DNA from: Sphaerosporella brunnea
Taxonomy: Eukaryota > Ascomycota > Pezizomycetes > Pezizales > Pyronemataceae
NCBI GenBank assembly: GCA_008704415.1
Contig: VXIS01000148.1
Span: 1-64,000 of the forward strand
Reading direction: 5' to 3'
Length of the DNA stretch: 64,000 bases
Both the position numbers and the translations under genes were made by a program. Numbering within the stretch: position 1 is the first letter of the stretch; every line of letters begins with the position of its first letter. The notes below the pieces were generated by a model. The model saw nothing but the letters and a program-made list of their open reading frames with translations, searched no databases and was not told where the DNA came from. Shown piece by piece: positions 42,418 through 54,423 of this stretch.

Positions 42418-45361
42418 CTACATCTCGATAAACCTCCTAACCCATGCCCTGCGGGCTTCCTCCTCTCTGACCCCCTGCTTGCCAGTGGCCGCCTTCTCCG
42501 GCTTCTTGACCAGCGCTTTCGCAAGTGGATCCAAAACCTTAATCAAAATCTTCTCCATCTCCTTCTTTCTATCGCCCTCCTTCTTCTTGACCAATATCTC
42601 CAGCAGCTCCGTTATGAAGCCGACCAGATAAACAAACACGTTTGCATGTACCTGCCCAGTCTTTTCAGGGAGGCGGTTCAAGACCTACCACAGCATTAGC
42701 ACAGTACGATATTTGCCAGAGATAGGGTTTAATACCTGTTCAGCAGCCTTGACATCTCCACCAGCTTTGACCACCTCGTCCCAAAACATGGCAGGGATAA
42801 CACCGTCACCCAAGCCCTCGAGCCAGCGCAAAAACACCGCCGCAGCCGCCTCAAGATGTTCCTCCTTCCCGACCTCCGCCTGGTCAATGCCCAAGGCAAC
42901 ACGGACGCAGCTGTCATCGTCAAACTCGCGGTCCGTATCCAACGCCTCCCAAACGCCGACCTCAACGGCTCGTCGCCTCTCCCCATCATCGGTATACTTC
43001 CACGTCTCCTTCAGCAGCGGCCATCCGAGGTGCGAGAACCAGCGTCTTTCTTCAATCTTCTCGTCCGGGCCGAGGGTGCTGACTACGTCCGCGGTGGTGT
43101 CGCACAGGAACTGCGTCAACCTGTAAATCTCTCGCGGCGCAGAATATAGCGGCCCCTCGGCGAGCTCGGCCTTGCATTCGCAGTACCCTCTGAAGCCGCC
43201 TATGCTTTCTGGGATCTTGACGAGCTCCTTCAATGTCGTGCCGTATGAGCTGTAGAGCCATTTGGCCGAAACGGGGATGAAGACGTCTCTACCGCCGTCG
43301 ACCCGGAGTATAAGGACATCGTCCAAAACCTCTCGCTGGTTGTTAAGGTCCAGGACCTGCTGCATGTGGTCGATAAGAAGTGTGATCGAGATGGTAGCGA
43401 CGTCCCCGGGCTGAAGCTCTATATTGTCCTTCTTTGCATCGTAGCCCAAAAACTCGACCGACAGCCACTGCTTGCAGATAACCTCTTTGGCGCCTCCATC
43501 CAGCGCGGGACGTCTCACGAAATTCAGTTTTGCCATCGAGGCACCAGTGTTTGCTACCATCACTTCTCGGCGCTGGCGCTCCCAGTATCTAACCTCTCCA
43601 AAGTGCAAAACCTCGCTGTCGCCATGTCCGCTGCCATTGGGCTGGTCAATAATCACCGTCACCACCGGCCGGCGCTCATTCTCCAGCCTGTCGACCTCTC
43701 TGGCGACCTCCGCATGGACCTTTGCCCGCAGTTCCGGTTCCACTGCCGGGAATGTGAGCGTAAACGTAGCAGACACCGGCTTGTGGTCTGACGAGGTAAC
43801 GTTCTGATGGCTGGTATAGTCCGCCATGTCCAGCTTAATCTCTCCAAATGGCGTCGTTACGCTGGATGAGTGCGCATCCCACACCGGCGTCGTATCCTTC
43901 TCGTCCTGTCGTTTCTGGATATGCTTCGGCGCCGGCGACTCGGCCCTCGAAACCACCAAGTCCTCCTCATCCGAGTCTTCATCGCCGTCTTTGGACTCGA
44001 ATAAAACCTCATCCTTCGCGGCTGTAGTGAGGATGGTGGACGCTACGCTGTAGCTGCGACCCCTCCCCCCATTATCATCCCCATCCGTCTCTGTAGATGG
44101 CCTTCCCAGTTGTGTTGGTTCCTTAATCCGCCACAATATTCGATCGCACCAGCTAGGTGCTCTCGCCTTTTCACTGCTATCCCACATCCCTACAGCCCCA
44201 AGGTCGTACTTATACGTCGGCAAAAACGTGATTCTGCCCTCCTTGAAACCGGTAAACGCCTTCCCCTCTCGTCGCTGCTTAAGTAGCTGATCGTGTTTCA
44301 ACAAGCTGTCGATTGTCCCCTGCAGTGAATTCGTCGCATTGGGATGCGCCTCAGTCGGTGTGGGGGGCAACGCAACCGGTGGCCACTCCATTTTCCCCAT
44401 TATCGGCGACGTAATCGGCGAGCCAACGTCCGCATGAGTCGGTGGCAGGTCCTTCGGCATATAGGGGCCGAGGAGGGCACGAACATCCGCATTATCGAGG
44501 TCGATACGATAATTCAGATCTCCGCACCAGAGAAGAACATCCTGCCTGTCCATACCCTCACTCTGAGCCTCCTGGCCCTCTGGTTGCAATCCCACCACTT
44601 CCTTGGCTACCGGCTCAAACGACATTCGTCTGAGAATCTCAGCGGCGTCCCAATTCCGGCGGTCAACCGCATTCGCGAACGCAGCGAGGTGGCAATCCAC
44701 CACTGTAAGCCGGAGGGTCTCCCCCAGAACGATACGGACGCCGGCGCCTCCTTTGTTGCCAGCATACCCCATGAGGCCCGTGCCGACGGTTGAGGTGGCC
44801 ACACTTCCGACCAGCGGCTTTATCTCGGGCGACACAAAAACCAGTAACAAAATACCTATAAGCTGCGGGGCAGCAATGCACTCGTAACCAGCCGGCAGGG
44901 CCGCCTACACGCCACTCAGCACGGCCCCCAGAAAAACAACAAAAACACAATCAAACAAAAAAAGGAAAAAAACACGGTACTTGGACATGGCTCCGCCAGC
45001 TTAGCGCAATCTTCGGGTCGGTATATTTCAAAAAATTCGAGGTTTGCGTAACATCCATCACTTCTTGTAATCCGAGAACATAGATGTCGGTTCGCTCCCC
45101 TGGGATACTGCTGCTGGAGGCTGAAGGAAATCGTGCCTCCGGGAACCAATCGGCAAGATCCCCGTGACAGGCGTAATCGCCGATGTTCCAGCTCCCAACC
45201 ATAATCCTGATGCTTTGGGTCTTTAGATATTCCGGCCGCCGGGCGAGCATGCGGGACGTGAGGTAAGAGTGCGCGTCTTTGTATTCGAGCTGTCGGTTTC
45301 CGGAGCCGGACGCGGGATGCTCCTGCTCGTCGGCGTCCCAGGAACCCGGCATCATGGCCAT
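42418..45361 (-). CDS. OCRL-like inositol polyphosphate 5-phosphatase
   Basis: Three exons, complement(join(42418..42684,42736..44904,44981..45361)), 938 aa. It removes the 5-phosphate of phosphoinositides such as PI(4,5)P2 on endomembranes. The catalytic domain runs from about residue 50: IRIMVGSWNIGDY, IYVLGLQEV (~95), GYAGNKGGAGVR (~165), LLWCGDLNYRIDLD (~250), APSWCDRILWR (~377) and SSDHKPVSATF (~503). Between the last two motifs lies an acidic insertion of about 110 residues. An ASH-like beta domain and a helical RhoGAP-like C-terminus follow (KELVKIPESIGGF...), as in OCRL/Dd5P4-type enzymes. The first junction gives SHVQAALPAGYEC and the last gives EQVLNRLPEKTGQ, both continuous with the family. 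No N-terminal SAC domain. Confidence 0.92.
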
Positions 45362-46063
45362 GGTGTGTGCGTGAATGTAGATGTGTAAACTCGATTCGGG
45401 GCTGTGGTGGATTTAAGAGCTTTGATTCGGAGCAAGCTCATCCTGAAAGGAACCGAGCTCAGGGTGCCAAGGGTCCCTTGACGTCACGCGGGGCCTGGCA
45501 CGTGGGTAGCTGGATCAGGCATAATTCCACGGATCATAAGATATCACCATTTCAACGGTTTTCCCACGAAGGCATGACTTCAAAGTTCAAACAAACCGAG
45601 TGTTAAATGCGACTACCGTAAGTTCAATAACAGATCCCCTTTTCGCCGAGCAAAACATCACGACCCAAGGGAAGCGAGAAATGAGAAATAAAAAAAAAAT
45701 AAGAAAAAAAAACCAATCCGACTGAGAAGAAAAATGCAAATAGAATACGATGAGAATTGGACAAACCATGAAGACTTCCCCGTTCCGCTCGCCGCCTTGT
45801 ATCTTCCAGCTACGTGCGTATTGCACGCACACCCAAACACCAACAAGCAGCACCGAGTCCACCAGGAGAGAAAGACGACGAAACGAAGAGCACACGCCTA
45901 TCCACACAAACAGCAGCTTCTATGACCAGCCGACAACCAACACAGAAGAAACACAGCTAAAAGAAAAAAGAACAAAGGCTCAAAATTTCCATCAACACCT
46001 GTCATGTGAAAAAAGTGGTTTTGTAGAGTAGTTATTCGGCTTTTTTTTTTTTTGCTTTATGCA
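45362..46063. other. intergenic between two minus-strand genes
   Basis: Promoter of the 5-phosphatase and 3' region of caf1, A-rich around 45688-45715. No gene is supported. Confidence 0.5.
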
Positions 46064-47646
46064 TTACATCCCCATCTTCCCAAACCCAGGAGTGTATCCA
46101 GGGGTGCCTGGTGTCCCGTTCCGTCCAGGAGTGCTACGATTTTCCGGTGTACTTGACTGTCCTTGTGGTGTTCCGTTAGTGGTCGGGGTCTTTGGCGGAT
46201 TTGGTACCGCGCCGGCGGCGCTGGCGTCGTTGCTTCCCGCCGTCCCGTTCGTCAGTGGGAAGGGCCCGTTTCCGTTGAGACCCCATACTTGACCACTGTT
46301 CATCTGTCAGCAGAGTCCCCTGCATTGCGCGATAGTAAGCATACAGATACACGGCATCATCGATCTTTCCATCAAAATATCGTTGTCTCATCTGGAAGAA
46401 GATCATGCCTGTGAGAAGCGAATCACTACCCGCCTGGTGTTGTGGCCCTATCCGTTGGATACCCATCTCCTCCGCAATATCCTGCAAGCCGCCTTTAAGG
46501 TTCCGGCAGCTCTTCATGAGGTACTTAATGTCGTAGAGACTGGGGAAGAACGTCTTGAGTTTAACGCGGAAGTCGGCCTCCTCCTTGGGTAACGGAGTGC
46601 AGCTCATGATCTTCACCAAGTAGCCGAAATCGTAGCCTGAATGGAACGAGATCCACTTAACCTCGTCCAACATGACAAGTCCAGAGGTGATGAGTAGCTC
46701 GCCAAACTTGAAGACATCGATGCCATGAGTCGTGTGCTTCAGGAAGTCGATACCCGACTTGGTTAACAGATCAATTGAGTCCTGCGCGTACATGTCCTCG
46801 TCGAGATTGAATCGGAAGTTAAATTGCCAAGTGGAAACGGATCCATCCACCTTTGCTAGCTCTCCGTTCTCATCCGCCAGGGTGATACCGAGTTGGATTA
46901 TTTTGAGCATATCGACATTACACCGCAGCGTCTGGTAGTGGTAATCCGCCTTGCTAGGGAACTTTCCTATTGGCCGTGCAACGATACCCGGAAACTCGGT
47001 GTCCTGCCGCTCGTCAGCATTCCGTCCGCAATACCATCGGGCGGTGCCAACACTCACCATCGCAATATACGGATACCGCTCAACCAAGCTCCTTAGCACC
47101 GCCATTTCCGCTTCGAGGTTTTCCTTCCACACATCTCTGATCACCCCCTCACCGCTAGCAACCGCCGCCTGGGCCGCGGCAACTGCAACCTGCGCCCTAG
47201 GATCTACAGAAACACCGGGGATATTTCTCGCCACCACACCTCCGAGACCCCCTGCCGACACCGCGCCACCGACTAACGCTCCGTTCATTGCATTGCCGCG
47301 CTGCTGCTGCTGCTGCGATAGGATGTTCAACAAGCTCTTCTCCTGTTGTGATTGCTGCGATGATCGTACTGCGGCTTGCGCCTGCTGCGCGTGGACGGCG
47401 TAGAGCTGCGCTTGGTGGTGGACATTATGGTGGGGGTTCGCGTGTTGCTGGAACCTGTAAAGCGTGAGAGTAGCGATCAGCACAGAGTGGCACAGGCAGA
47501 TTGAAACACAAGGGCGCGGATGAGGGAGCCAACCTCTCGCGATCGAGCAGGCTATGCCCTACGTGCTGCATAGCGGCCTGCTGAGGGAAAGGTGGTGGTG
47601 GGTGCATATTTGGGCCATAGTTATTTGCTCGAGAAGGTGGTGGCAT
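46064..47646 (-). CDS. caf1: CCR4-NOT deadenylase subunit Caf1/Pop2
   Basis: Four exons, complement(join(46064..46303,46353..47003,47058..47454,47534..47646)), 466 aa; introns of 49, 54 and 79 bp. Caf1 shortens mRNA poly(A) tails in the CCR4-NOT complex. The N-terminus is His/Gln/Ala-rich with a Q5 run. The DEDD nuclease follows: RDVWKENLEAEMAVLRSLVE, then DTEFPGIVARPIG (catalytic Asp171 and Glu173), FNFRFNLDEDMYAQDSIDLL, SFHSGYDFGYLVKIM (third acidic residue) and QAGSDSLLTGMIFFQMR (fourth). The last intron joins GKIDDA to MNSGQVWGLNGNGPFPL, which restores the fungal Caf1 end and a Gly/Thr/Pro-rich tail. It is head-to-head with dcp1. Confidence 0.94.
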
Positions 47647-48295
47647 AGCGGCAGTTGGTAGAGTGGAAAATTCGCGTCCGGGAAAGCTTGACTATCTGGC
47701 GTAAAGGAGGTGGAGCCGTAGAGAATGCGGAAGGATTGGGCATAAAGGGATTGAAGGACCTGTCACAGCTTCACTGCGGCAGCTTTCGCCGTCCACTGCT
47801 TTCTCCCTGCGTGAGGAGCAGGGATAGGGTGGGGGGGTCGGTGATGTAGCTTGATTGCAGAGTACTCTGGGTCGGGTTGAATATATGTCTGAGGAGAACG
47901 GGGATTCTCCAAATTCTCAGTGGATACGCGAGAGGAGGCGGGAGGTGGATTGGAGGATGAGAATCGAAGACTGGAGGTGGCTGCACGAGGTCTAAGGTTA
48001 GGTTGAGGGTACGGGTTTTGTTGACGAGGCTTAGGACAGAACAGAAGCGAACGATGGCACGTGAGGATTGGCAGACGGAAGTACTTTTGATTGGATGGAT
48101 GAATTGGTGATGGGAGGAGATAAATGAATGGAGGAGACGAAAAGTTTCAACGAGAATAAGGCCTGCTCGGTGCTTCTAAATAGAGTACTAAGGTGATGGC
48201 GGGGGGCTCTACCGCCGCGAGCCCTCACAACCATCACCTACCACACTGTCATCACGACCATCATCATCACCACCACCACCACCACCACCACCACC
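47647..48295. promoter_or_regulatory. divergent promoter, caf1 / dcp1
   Basis: 649 bp between two mRNA-decay genes. A (CAC)n tract of about 10 units at 48266-48295 ends directly at the dcp1 start codon. No TATA box is evident. Confidence 0.5.
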
Positions 48296-49105
48296 ATGAC
48301 CAGTCAAGCCACCCGCGAATCCATCGCGCACACCGTCCTAACCCGCTACCTCCCAACGCTGACACGAATAATCACGACCGCCTCCTTCTGCCACGTCTAC
48401 CGAGGCGCCTTCAACACGAGCTCCGACTCCTTCAGCTGGGAAAAGAAAGACATCAGCGGCTCACTGTTTCTCGCAGCGACAACGCATCCGGTGTACCCAG
48501 GGGAAGAGCAGTACCACCTCGTGATCCTGAACCGCCAGAGCGTTAACAACTTCATCTGGACCCTCGATAGTACCGAGTGCATCGAGGATGACGGCGAGCA
48601 ACTGATCCTGTCGCACACCTCCGGTTTCTCGCCGAGCCCGATCTCGGAGCCTGGGTACACGATCGACGAGTACAGCTGCTGGGGGATCTGGGTGTTTCCG
48701 AACCCGAGCGTAGAGGACGAGCGAGCAAAGATGCTGAACGGCGTGATGTACTATGCGAAGCGCGCCGAGGAGTGCAACGAGGCGTGGAAGCAGCGGAAGA
48801 ACCAGCCAGCACCGCCGGCGCCACCGCCACAACAAGCTCAGAGTGGTGACGTAGAAGGCGCGCCATTGGGCGGCTACAGCATTTTGGACCAGATCTTCCC
48901 CCAGCAGCAGCAGCAGCCGCTAGTGTTGCCGCAGCCGAGTCCGACACAATATGCCTCGCCGCCGCCGCCGCAGTTCCAGCCGCCGTATCCCAATCCCTAT
49001 GTCCAACATCAGGACATGCCGGCCAATGACGACATCTTGGGGCGGTTATTCGAGAGTGCACGACAGCGGAGTACACCACAGCCGGGCGCGCAAATGGGGT
49101 ACTAG
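48296..49105 (+). CDS. dcp1: mRNA decapping activator Dcp1
   Basis: Single exon, 269 aa. Dcp1 activates the decapping enzyme Dcp2 in P-bodies. The EVH1-type fold spans residues ~5-150: TLTRIITTASFCHVYRGAF, SFSWEKKDISGSLFLAA, YHLVILNRQSVNNFIWTLDS and the edge strand CWGIWVFPN, with the hydrophobic patch that receives Pro-rich ligands. The C-terminus is Pro/Gln-rich and carries two short helical motifs, SILDQIF (~202) and DDILGRLFESAR (~250), the latter like the activation/trimerisation motifs of other Dcp1 proteins. The start follows immediately after a CAC repeat. It converges with cla4. Confidence 0.93.
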   Translation: MTSQATRESIAHTVLTRYLPTLTRIITTASFCHVYRGAFNTSSDSFSWEKKDISGSLFLAATTHPVYPGEEQYHLVILNRQSVNNFIWTLDSTECIEDDGEQLILSHTSGFSPSPISEPGYTIDEYSCWGIWVFPNPSVEDERAKMLNGVMYYAKRAEECNEAWKQRKNQPAPPAPPPQQAQSGDVEGAPLGGYSILDQIFPQQQQQPLVLPQPSPTQYASPPPPQFQPPYPNPYVQHQDMPANDDILGRLFESARQRSTPQPGAQMGY

Positions 49106-50230
49106 GTTGCCGGCAAGCGGGATGCCTCTTTTTGCATTAGTTTTGGTTACGCTTGGGAAGATTGGGTCGGCCCAGGTTGAGATACCTGCTGCTGCGTCAT
49201 ATCATAATCATATCATTGGCATGGAGTTCTTTGGCGTTCAACGGAGAAGATTGGGCAAGGAACGAGGCGGGAAAAGGTGTTTAGAGACAGCGAGTAATCC
49301 TGTAAACTGCAATCCATTCAGACTGCGTGAATGATCAAGGACATATCTGGCATACAGAAAGAGTATTGTAAATGAAGAGAACCGATCTCAATCACCAAGC
49401 AAGACGCCAAAAATCCAATAGTAAACACATATTCATTCACTCCCTCTATTCCGTCCTATATACCCCCAGTACTTACTTAGCGGCAGTATCACCACCTTTT
49501 TTAGAAAATACACGATGCAGATCAAGCAAGGGATATAAAAAAAATAACACAAAAACATCAAGACATTAAACACTTCCCGCAAAAAAAAGACTCGTACAGT
49601 TAGTGTCATCCAGGGTCGGGAAGAAGAACAGAAAAAATCAAAAAAAAAACCCTCAATAAAAGATGCTACGATCACACTGCACCTGCGCTCGAGGCAAGGC
49701 AAAGGCAGAAGAGGTATATAACCGTGTCCCGAATGGAAGAAACAGAACGCAAAAGGGGCCGGCGGGGAATCGCATAAAAAAAAAAAAAAAAAGAAAAAAA
49801 CAATGCGTGGATTTCACGCAATCAAAAAGAAAAAAGAAGAGAAAACTTGAACACAGAAAATGACACATTTAATCATCAAATCGCAGCCATAAAAAAAAGA
49901 AAGAAAAAAAAAAAAAAAAAAAGAGTATAAGAGGGAACAGAAGGAACAAAAACAGGAGATATACATAAATCCGAATGTTGTGAATCACTCCAGAGATGAT
50001 GGTTTATGACAGGAGTCCCATGCTGCACAGTGAAAGTGCATCACAGTTCCCGTTACCCTAAAACAATGCTCTTTCCCGATCATCAAATGCCAGCTTTCAA
50101 CAGAAACAAATCTCATCAAGGGTATAACGTAATCGTAAAGGCATTGAATCATCCCTCTACTTCTGCTTGTCTACCAAGCGCCATACCACCCCTTCAGATT
50201 GAAGAAGTTGACATCAGTGTACGGCTCGTT
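49106..50230. other. intergenic between convergent dcp1 and cla4, A-rich
   Basis: Long A tracts at about 49778-49800 and 49900-49925, with shorter ones near 49640. No gene is supported. Confidence 0.6.
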
Positions 50231-52641
50231 CTATTTGCCGGTCTTGAAAGTCAAAAGACTAGCCAGAGATGGCAGTGGGCAGCCCTTCTTCAGGAACTCA
50301 TGCCTCAGCAGTTCGTCCGCGGTGGCACGTTGCTGAACATCCACGGTCAAGCAGGCAGCCAGAAAACTCTTCAGCTCCTTGCTAAGGGAGTCGGGTTTCT
50401 TAAGAGTAGGAGTACCGTGAGTGGCGATGAGGTACAGGGCCTTGAGGGGTTCCTCGTTCAGGTATGGAGGCTCGGACTCAATCATCTCGATAGCCATGAT
50501 ACCAAGCGACCAAATATCGACCTTAGATCCATACTCCTTCTGTTTGACGACCTCGGGGGCCATCCAGTAGGGGGTACCGACCATGGTCGCACGCTTGGAC
50601 TTCTGCTCAGTGAGCTTGGCGCAGAAACCGAAATCGGCTGCTGACTGTTAGATTGGTTTGTTGATAGCCATTAGAGGGCTACGTACTAATCTTGACGTTT
50701 CCTTGTGCGTCAAGGAGAACGTTGTCGGACTTGATATCTCGGTGAATGATGTTCTGCTGGTGCAAATGCTCGAGTCCCTTGCAGGTCTATAATCCAGCGT
50801 CAGCACATAGGAGATAGATAGCAGCAAAATATTCTTACCTCGAAGCAAATGGTGGAGATTTGGTCTTCTTTCAACGTGTTGTTGTCGATCACGTCGGTAA
50901 GAGCACCACCCTCCATGTACTCCATAACAACCCACAACTCGGTAGTGCCCTTCAAAAATGCATCCAAGAAATTGACGATGTTGGGGTGCTGAGACTCCTT
51001 CATGACCAAAATCTCGTTGACAATCAGCTCCTTTCTGGGCTGGTGAGCTAAATCCATTTGCTTGATGGCAACTCTTGGGGAGCTCTTGCCCCTTCCTAAG
51101 AGCTCGCGTGCAGTTTGAGAAGCTGGGTTGGAGTTGATCTTGGCGACGTAGACGGATCCAGAGGCACCCTGACCAACCTTTTTAATCTTAGTATATGACT
51201 GGTTAGGGTCTCCGCTGGAGACAACGGATCGCAACTTTTCCATGACCTGAGCCTCCGTCATGTTCGATATCCTCTTGTTCTCCTTGCGCTGCTCACGGGC
51301 CTGCACCTCCTTCGCCTGGGTCTTGTTGGGCACATTAAGAGGCTTGACGGCTGCAGGCTTCTGGTCCTGGGCACGAGTAGTCGGGGAAGGATCCCTCGTC
51401 TTCGAGGCCCCAACGCGAAGGTTGGCCTGCTGTCCAGGTGCCTTCGGTGCAGCACGCTGGGGATTCAAGTCACGAGTGCTGGGAGCCTTCTGCGGCGTTT
51501 TAGTGGTCTTTGCGGCCATCGGGTTCCTGGCAGAGGACGATGAGAATCCTCCACCTCCACCCATCATGATCGGAGTCTGCGCAGCACTTTGCTTCTGGGG
51601 TAAATCGTCGTCTTCCTGAACCTGCTGGTTGAAGGCGTTCTCTTCCTGTTCGCGTTCGCGGCGCTCCGCTTCTCGGCGCTCCTGACGCTCTAGCTCGCGC
51701 TGTTTGCGCTCCAGCTCCTCCTTCTCCCGAGCAAGGGCACGCTGCCTGTCTTCTTCCTGCTGCTGTCTCTCCCACATATCGTCCTCTCTACTATCCTGTC
51801 GCTGAGGCCCGGGAATTCTCTGGGCACTACCAGCCGATGGGGCAGTAGGGAAAGGCAACTGCGAGCCGGGCATCCCGGGGTAGGCGTTGGGGTTCTGCAT
51901 GCGCTGTTGACCCTCGGTGTAAAACTCCAAAACCTCGATGACTGCCTGTGGATTCTTCTGGTAGTCCTCCTTGGTGATGGCTGAGTTGTTGAGCAGCTTG
52001 CTCCACTCGTCTGGAAGGCCGGTGAAGCCTCCGCTCACCGGATCGAAACCTACATGCACCTTATGCGTGAAGTTCGTTGGGTTGGAGACCCCGCCCATGG
52101 ACGGGCAGCGCGAGTAAACGTCGTCCATCCAAGCGTAGAGCTCGGGATCCGACTTCAGCGAGATCCAGACAGTGCGACGAGGGGCATCCGCCGCTGTGCT
52201 GGCACCCTGATTCCCACCCGCGGTGCGAACGACCTCGATACAGAAGGGCTTGAGCTCTACACGATTGACCGAAACGATGTCACGCAACGGAATCGAGAGA
52301 CCGGCCTGGTTGTTAGGCTGCTCATTCTTATGGAAGTCCAGCGAGAGCTCGCGTAACACCAAGTATTTCTTGGACCACAGTCCCAAGGTCTTAAGACTGT
52401 CATCTTTGACGGAAGCCCAACCCTTGCGGATCTGCTGGTCGCCGCCGCCAGCGCCGCCGCCATTTCCCACGGGCATCAAGTTCGTCGTTGACGCATATGG
52501 GGTGTTCATGGAAGTGGCAGTGGGGCTGTTGGCAGCCACGGAGCCACCCGTCGACCGGTTCGCCTGGGTAGGTGGCCGAGGAGCTGGGCCAGGGTTCATA
52601 AATGCGCCCTCATTATAGATGCTCTTGTCGTAGTAGGCCAT
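50231..52641 (-). CDS. cla4: PAK-family kinase Cla4 (PH, CRIB, kinase)
   Basis: Three exons, complement(join(50231..50637,50687..50786,50839..52641)), 769 aa. Cla4 is a Cdc42/Rac effector kinase acting in polarity, septation and hyphal growth. The PH domain is at ~70-185 ([33 protein letters not shown]), the CRIB at ~197-230 ([20 protein letters not shown]), followed by a Glu/Arg-rich coil and a basic Pro/Lys linker. The kinase starts at ~480 with [26 protein letters not shown], then [14 protein letters not shown] and, across the second junction, [11 protein letters not shown], followed by [13 protein letters not shown] and [14 protein letters not shown] at the end. I chose the last of two adjacent AG acceptors because it gives the invariant TDFG. 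Confidence 0.96.
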
Positions 52642-54053
52642 GTTGGTGCTGGAGACAGGGTAGGTAGCCCAAAGCCTCCAGACGAAAGGAGCAGATAATC
52701 GGAGGTGGGGAGGAGTTTAGCTGACTACCCAGTCCGGCGCGTTCTCCGTGGTGATTGGGCGGTAATGACTAAACGGTGATGGTGATCAATGGTACGCGAG
52801 GATGCGAGCTGCCGTGCGCGAGAAGGAGGGGCGTGGCGGAACGTGTCGTGGACGGCGGGTGAAGGAGGGAGTGCCGTGGATTGAGGAATGAAGGGGCAGG
52901 GGGAGGAGGAGGAGGGGAGGTGGTGGTGGTGGTGATAGGTGGGTAGACGGTGTACGGCTGGATAGGTATTATTTCACCCTCGCAGCGAATGGACGGGGGG
53001 GTCCAACTTTGTTCGCTCAACCTGAAAGGGGGTTTGTCGCGGTAGTGGGCTTCTGGCAGTTGTTCCCACTTACAGACGGGTTGATAATACGGAGGGTCCG
53101 TGCGTGCGTGCAATACAAAAGGCGGGCGGAGTTATGTATATACACAATTTCTTTTTTGTTTCTTCCGCTTGATAAAAGCCCGGGAGAATAAACGAGCTGT
53201 TTGAAAGGTCGGCGGAGGGTGCTTCGCGAGAAGGGCGACGAGGGGAGAGGTGGAGTTGGAGGTGAGGAGAAGGGTCGCGGAGTGAGGGGGTAGGCGGTAT
53301 TGTATCCTGGGACCTGAAGAGGGGGACGTCGCTCGGTATTGGGGGGGGGGGGGAGAGTGAGCGAGGAGAGAGTGTGAGACCCTGTCGCTAAACCTGCCGT
53401 ACCGAACTGCGGGACGACGCTATGGACCTGTGTCTCTCTCCCCCTCGCAACAAGTACTTACGTATTCTATGCGTTGATGCAGTCTATTGCTTGGGCAGCC
53501 GTTACGTCTGGTCATGGCTGTTCGCTGGCGTGCTTCAGTTGCGGCCGCTCACCGCTCATCCACTTTCGGCGCCGGTCGATCAAACAATCCACGACTCCTC
53601 CTCCTGAGCGTTTCAAGGTGGATGCCGCCAGCTCCGAAGGTCGAGATATCCGTGGACGAGTGGAGTGCTGAGGCTGACATCGCACTCGCTTGCGGCAGCA
53701 CCAACAACTGCAAGCTGCAGAGCTTAAGTAGATTGCCGCGTTGGCGAAACAAACAAATCGGCCACCTGTAACGGCCCGGACGAACGTCGTTTTGCAGATC
53801 TGCGCTTCCACCAGAAAGCGGCGTAGGGGTGATACATTGCGAGATGTGGCTGCTTTCTGCTGGTTTGGCCAGGCTGCCGCTTTTGCCACTGCATTTTGTT
53901 TTGCACACGAGCGCTATCATGCGAATGTAGTTACTGGCAGGTGCATACGAGGAATTGTCTTCTACGATCAAAGGAAACACCGCAGAAGAAATGAATGAAG
54001 CTGCCGCCCTCCCGCCAGCTTGTATTAAGGTATCGTACAAAGAAAGCCTTCCG

Positions 54054-54093
<40 letters not shown>

Positions 54094-54148
54094 GCTCCGC
54101 TCCCTACAAAGGCAAAAACTTTTTCCGTCGTCGTCGTATCGTGTCCAT
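52642..54148. other. intergenic, cla4 promoter and flanks
   Basis: About 1.5 kb without a supported gene. Purine-rich (GGA/GGT) tracts near 52895-52940 and a G14 run at about 53340 are present. The (CGC)n repeat at 54054-54093 lies at its right end. Confidence 0.5.
54054..54093. repeat. (CGC)n microsatellite
   Basis: About 13 uninterrupted triplets, in the 3' flank of rpb12, not in a supported coding frame. Confidence 0.9.
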
Positions 54149-54423
54149 CTACCGCGCCTCGAACTGGACCATACTATTCCGCTCGCACACACTAATCAGC
54201 CTTCTCTCCGGGTCTGTGTTGGGGAAGAGGGAACAAACCGACGCGTCCGCTGCTTATAAAGTATACGATGACCACACTCCTTGCAGCGGATGGGCTCGCC
54301 CTTGTTGATGCCGACTTTCACGCCGCACTCGGCGCACAGGTAGTGCATCGTCGCCGACTGCTGCTGCGGCTGGCCGTAGCTACGGTCGCCGACGGTTCCG
54401 GCGTTGGTGTATTCCGAGGACAT
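54149..54423 (-). CDS. rpb12: RNA polymerase I/II/III common subunit RPABC4 (Rpb12/Rpc10)
   Basis: Two exons, complement(join(54149..54173,54239..54423)), 69 aa, matching the ~70-residue family. It is a small zinc-binding subunit shared by the three nuclear RNA polymerases. The four zinc cysteines are in LCAECGVKVGIN and IRCKECGHRILYKQRTR. The terminal exon is just 25 nt and supplies MVQFEAR and the stop, completing the conserved C-terminal RMVQFEAR. Without this exon the frame would end in an unrelated 14-residue tail. Donor GTTTGT, acceptor AATAG; the N-terminal 25 residues are a Ser/Gln-rich extension. Confidence 0.93.
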
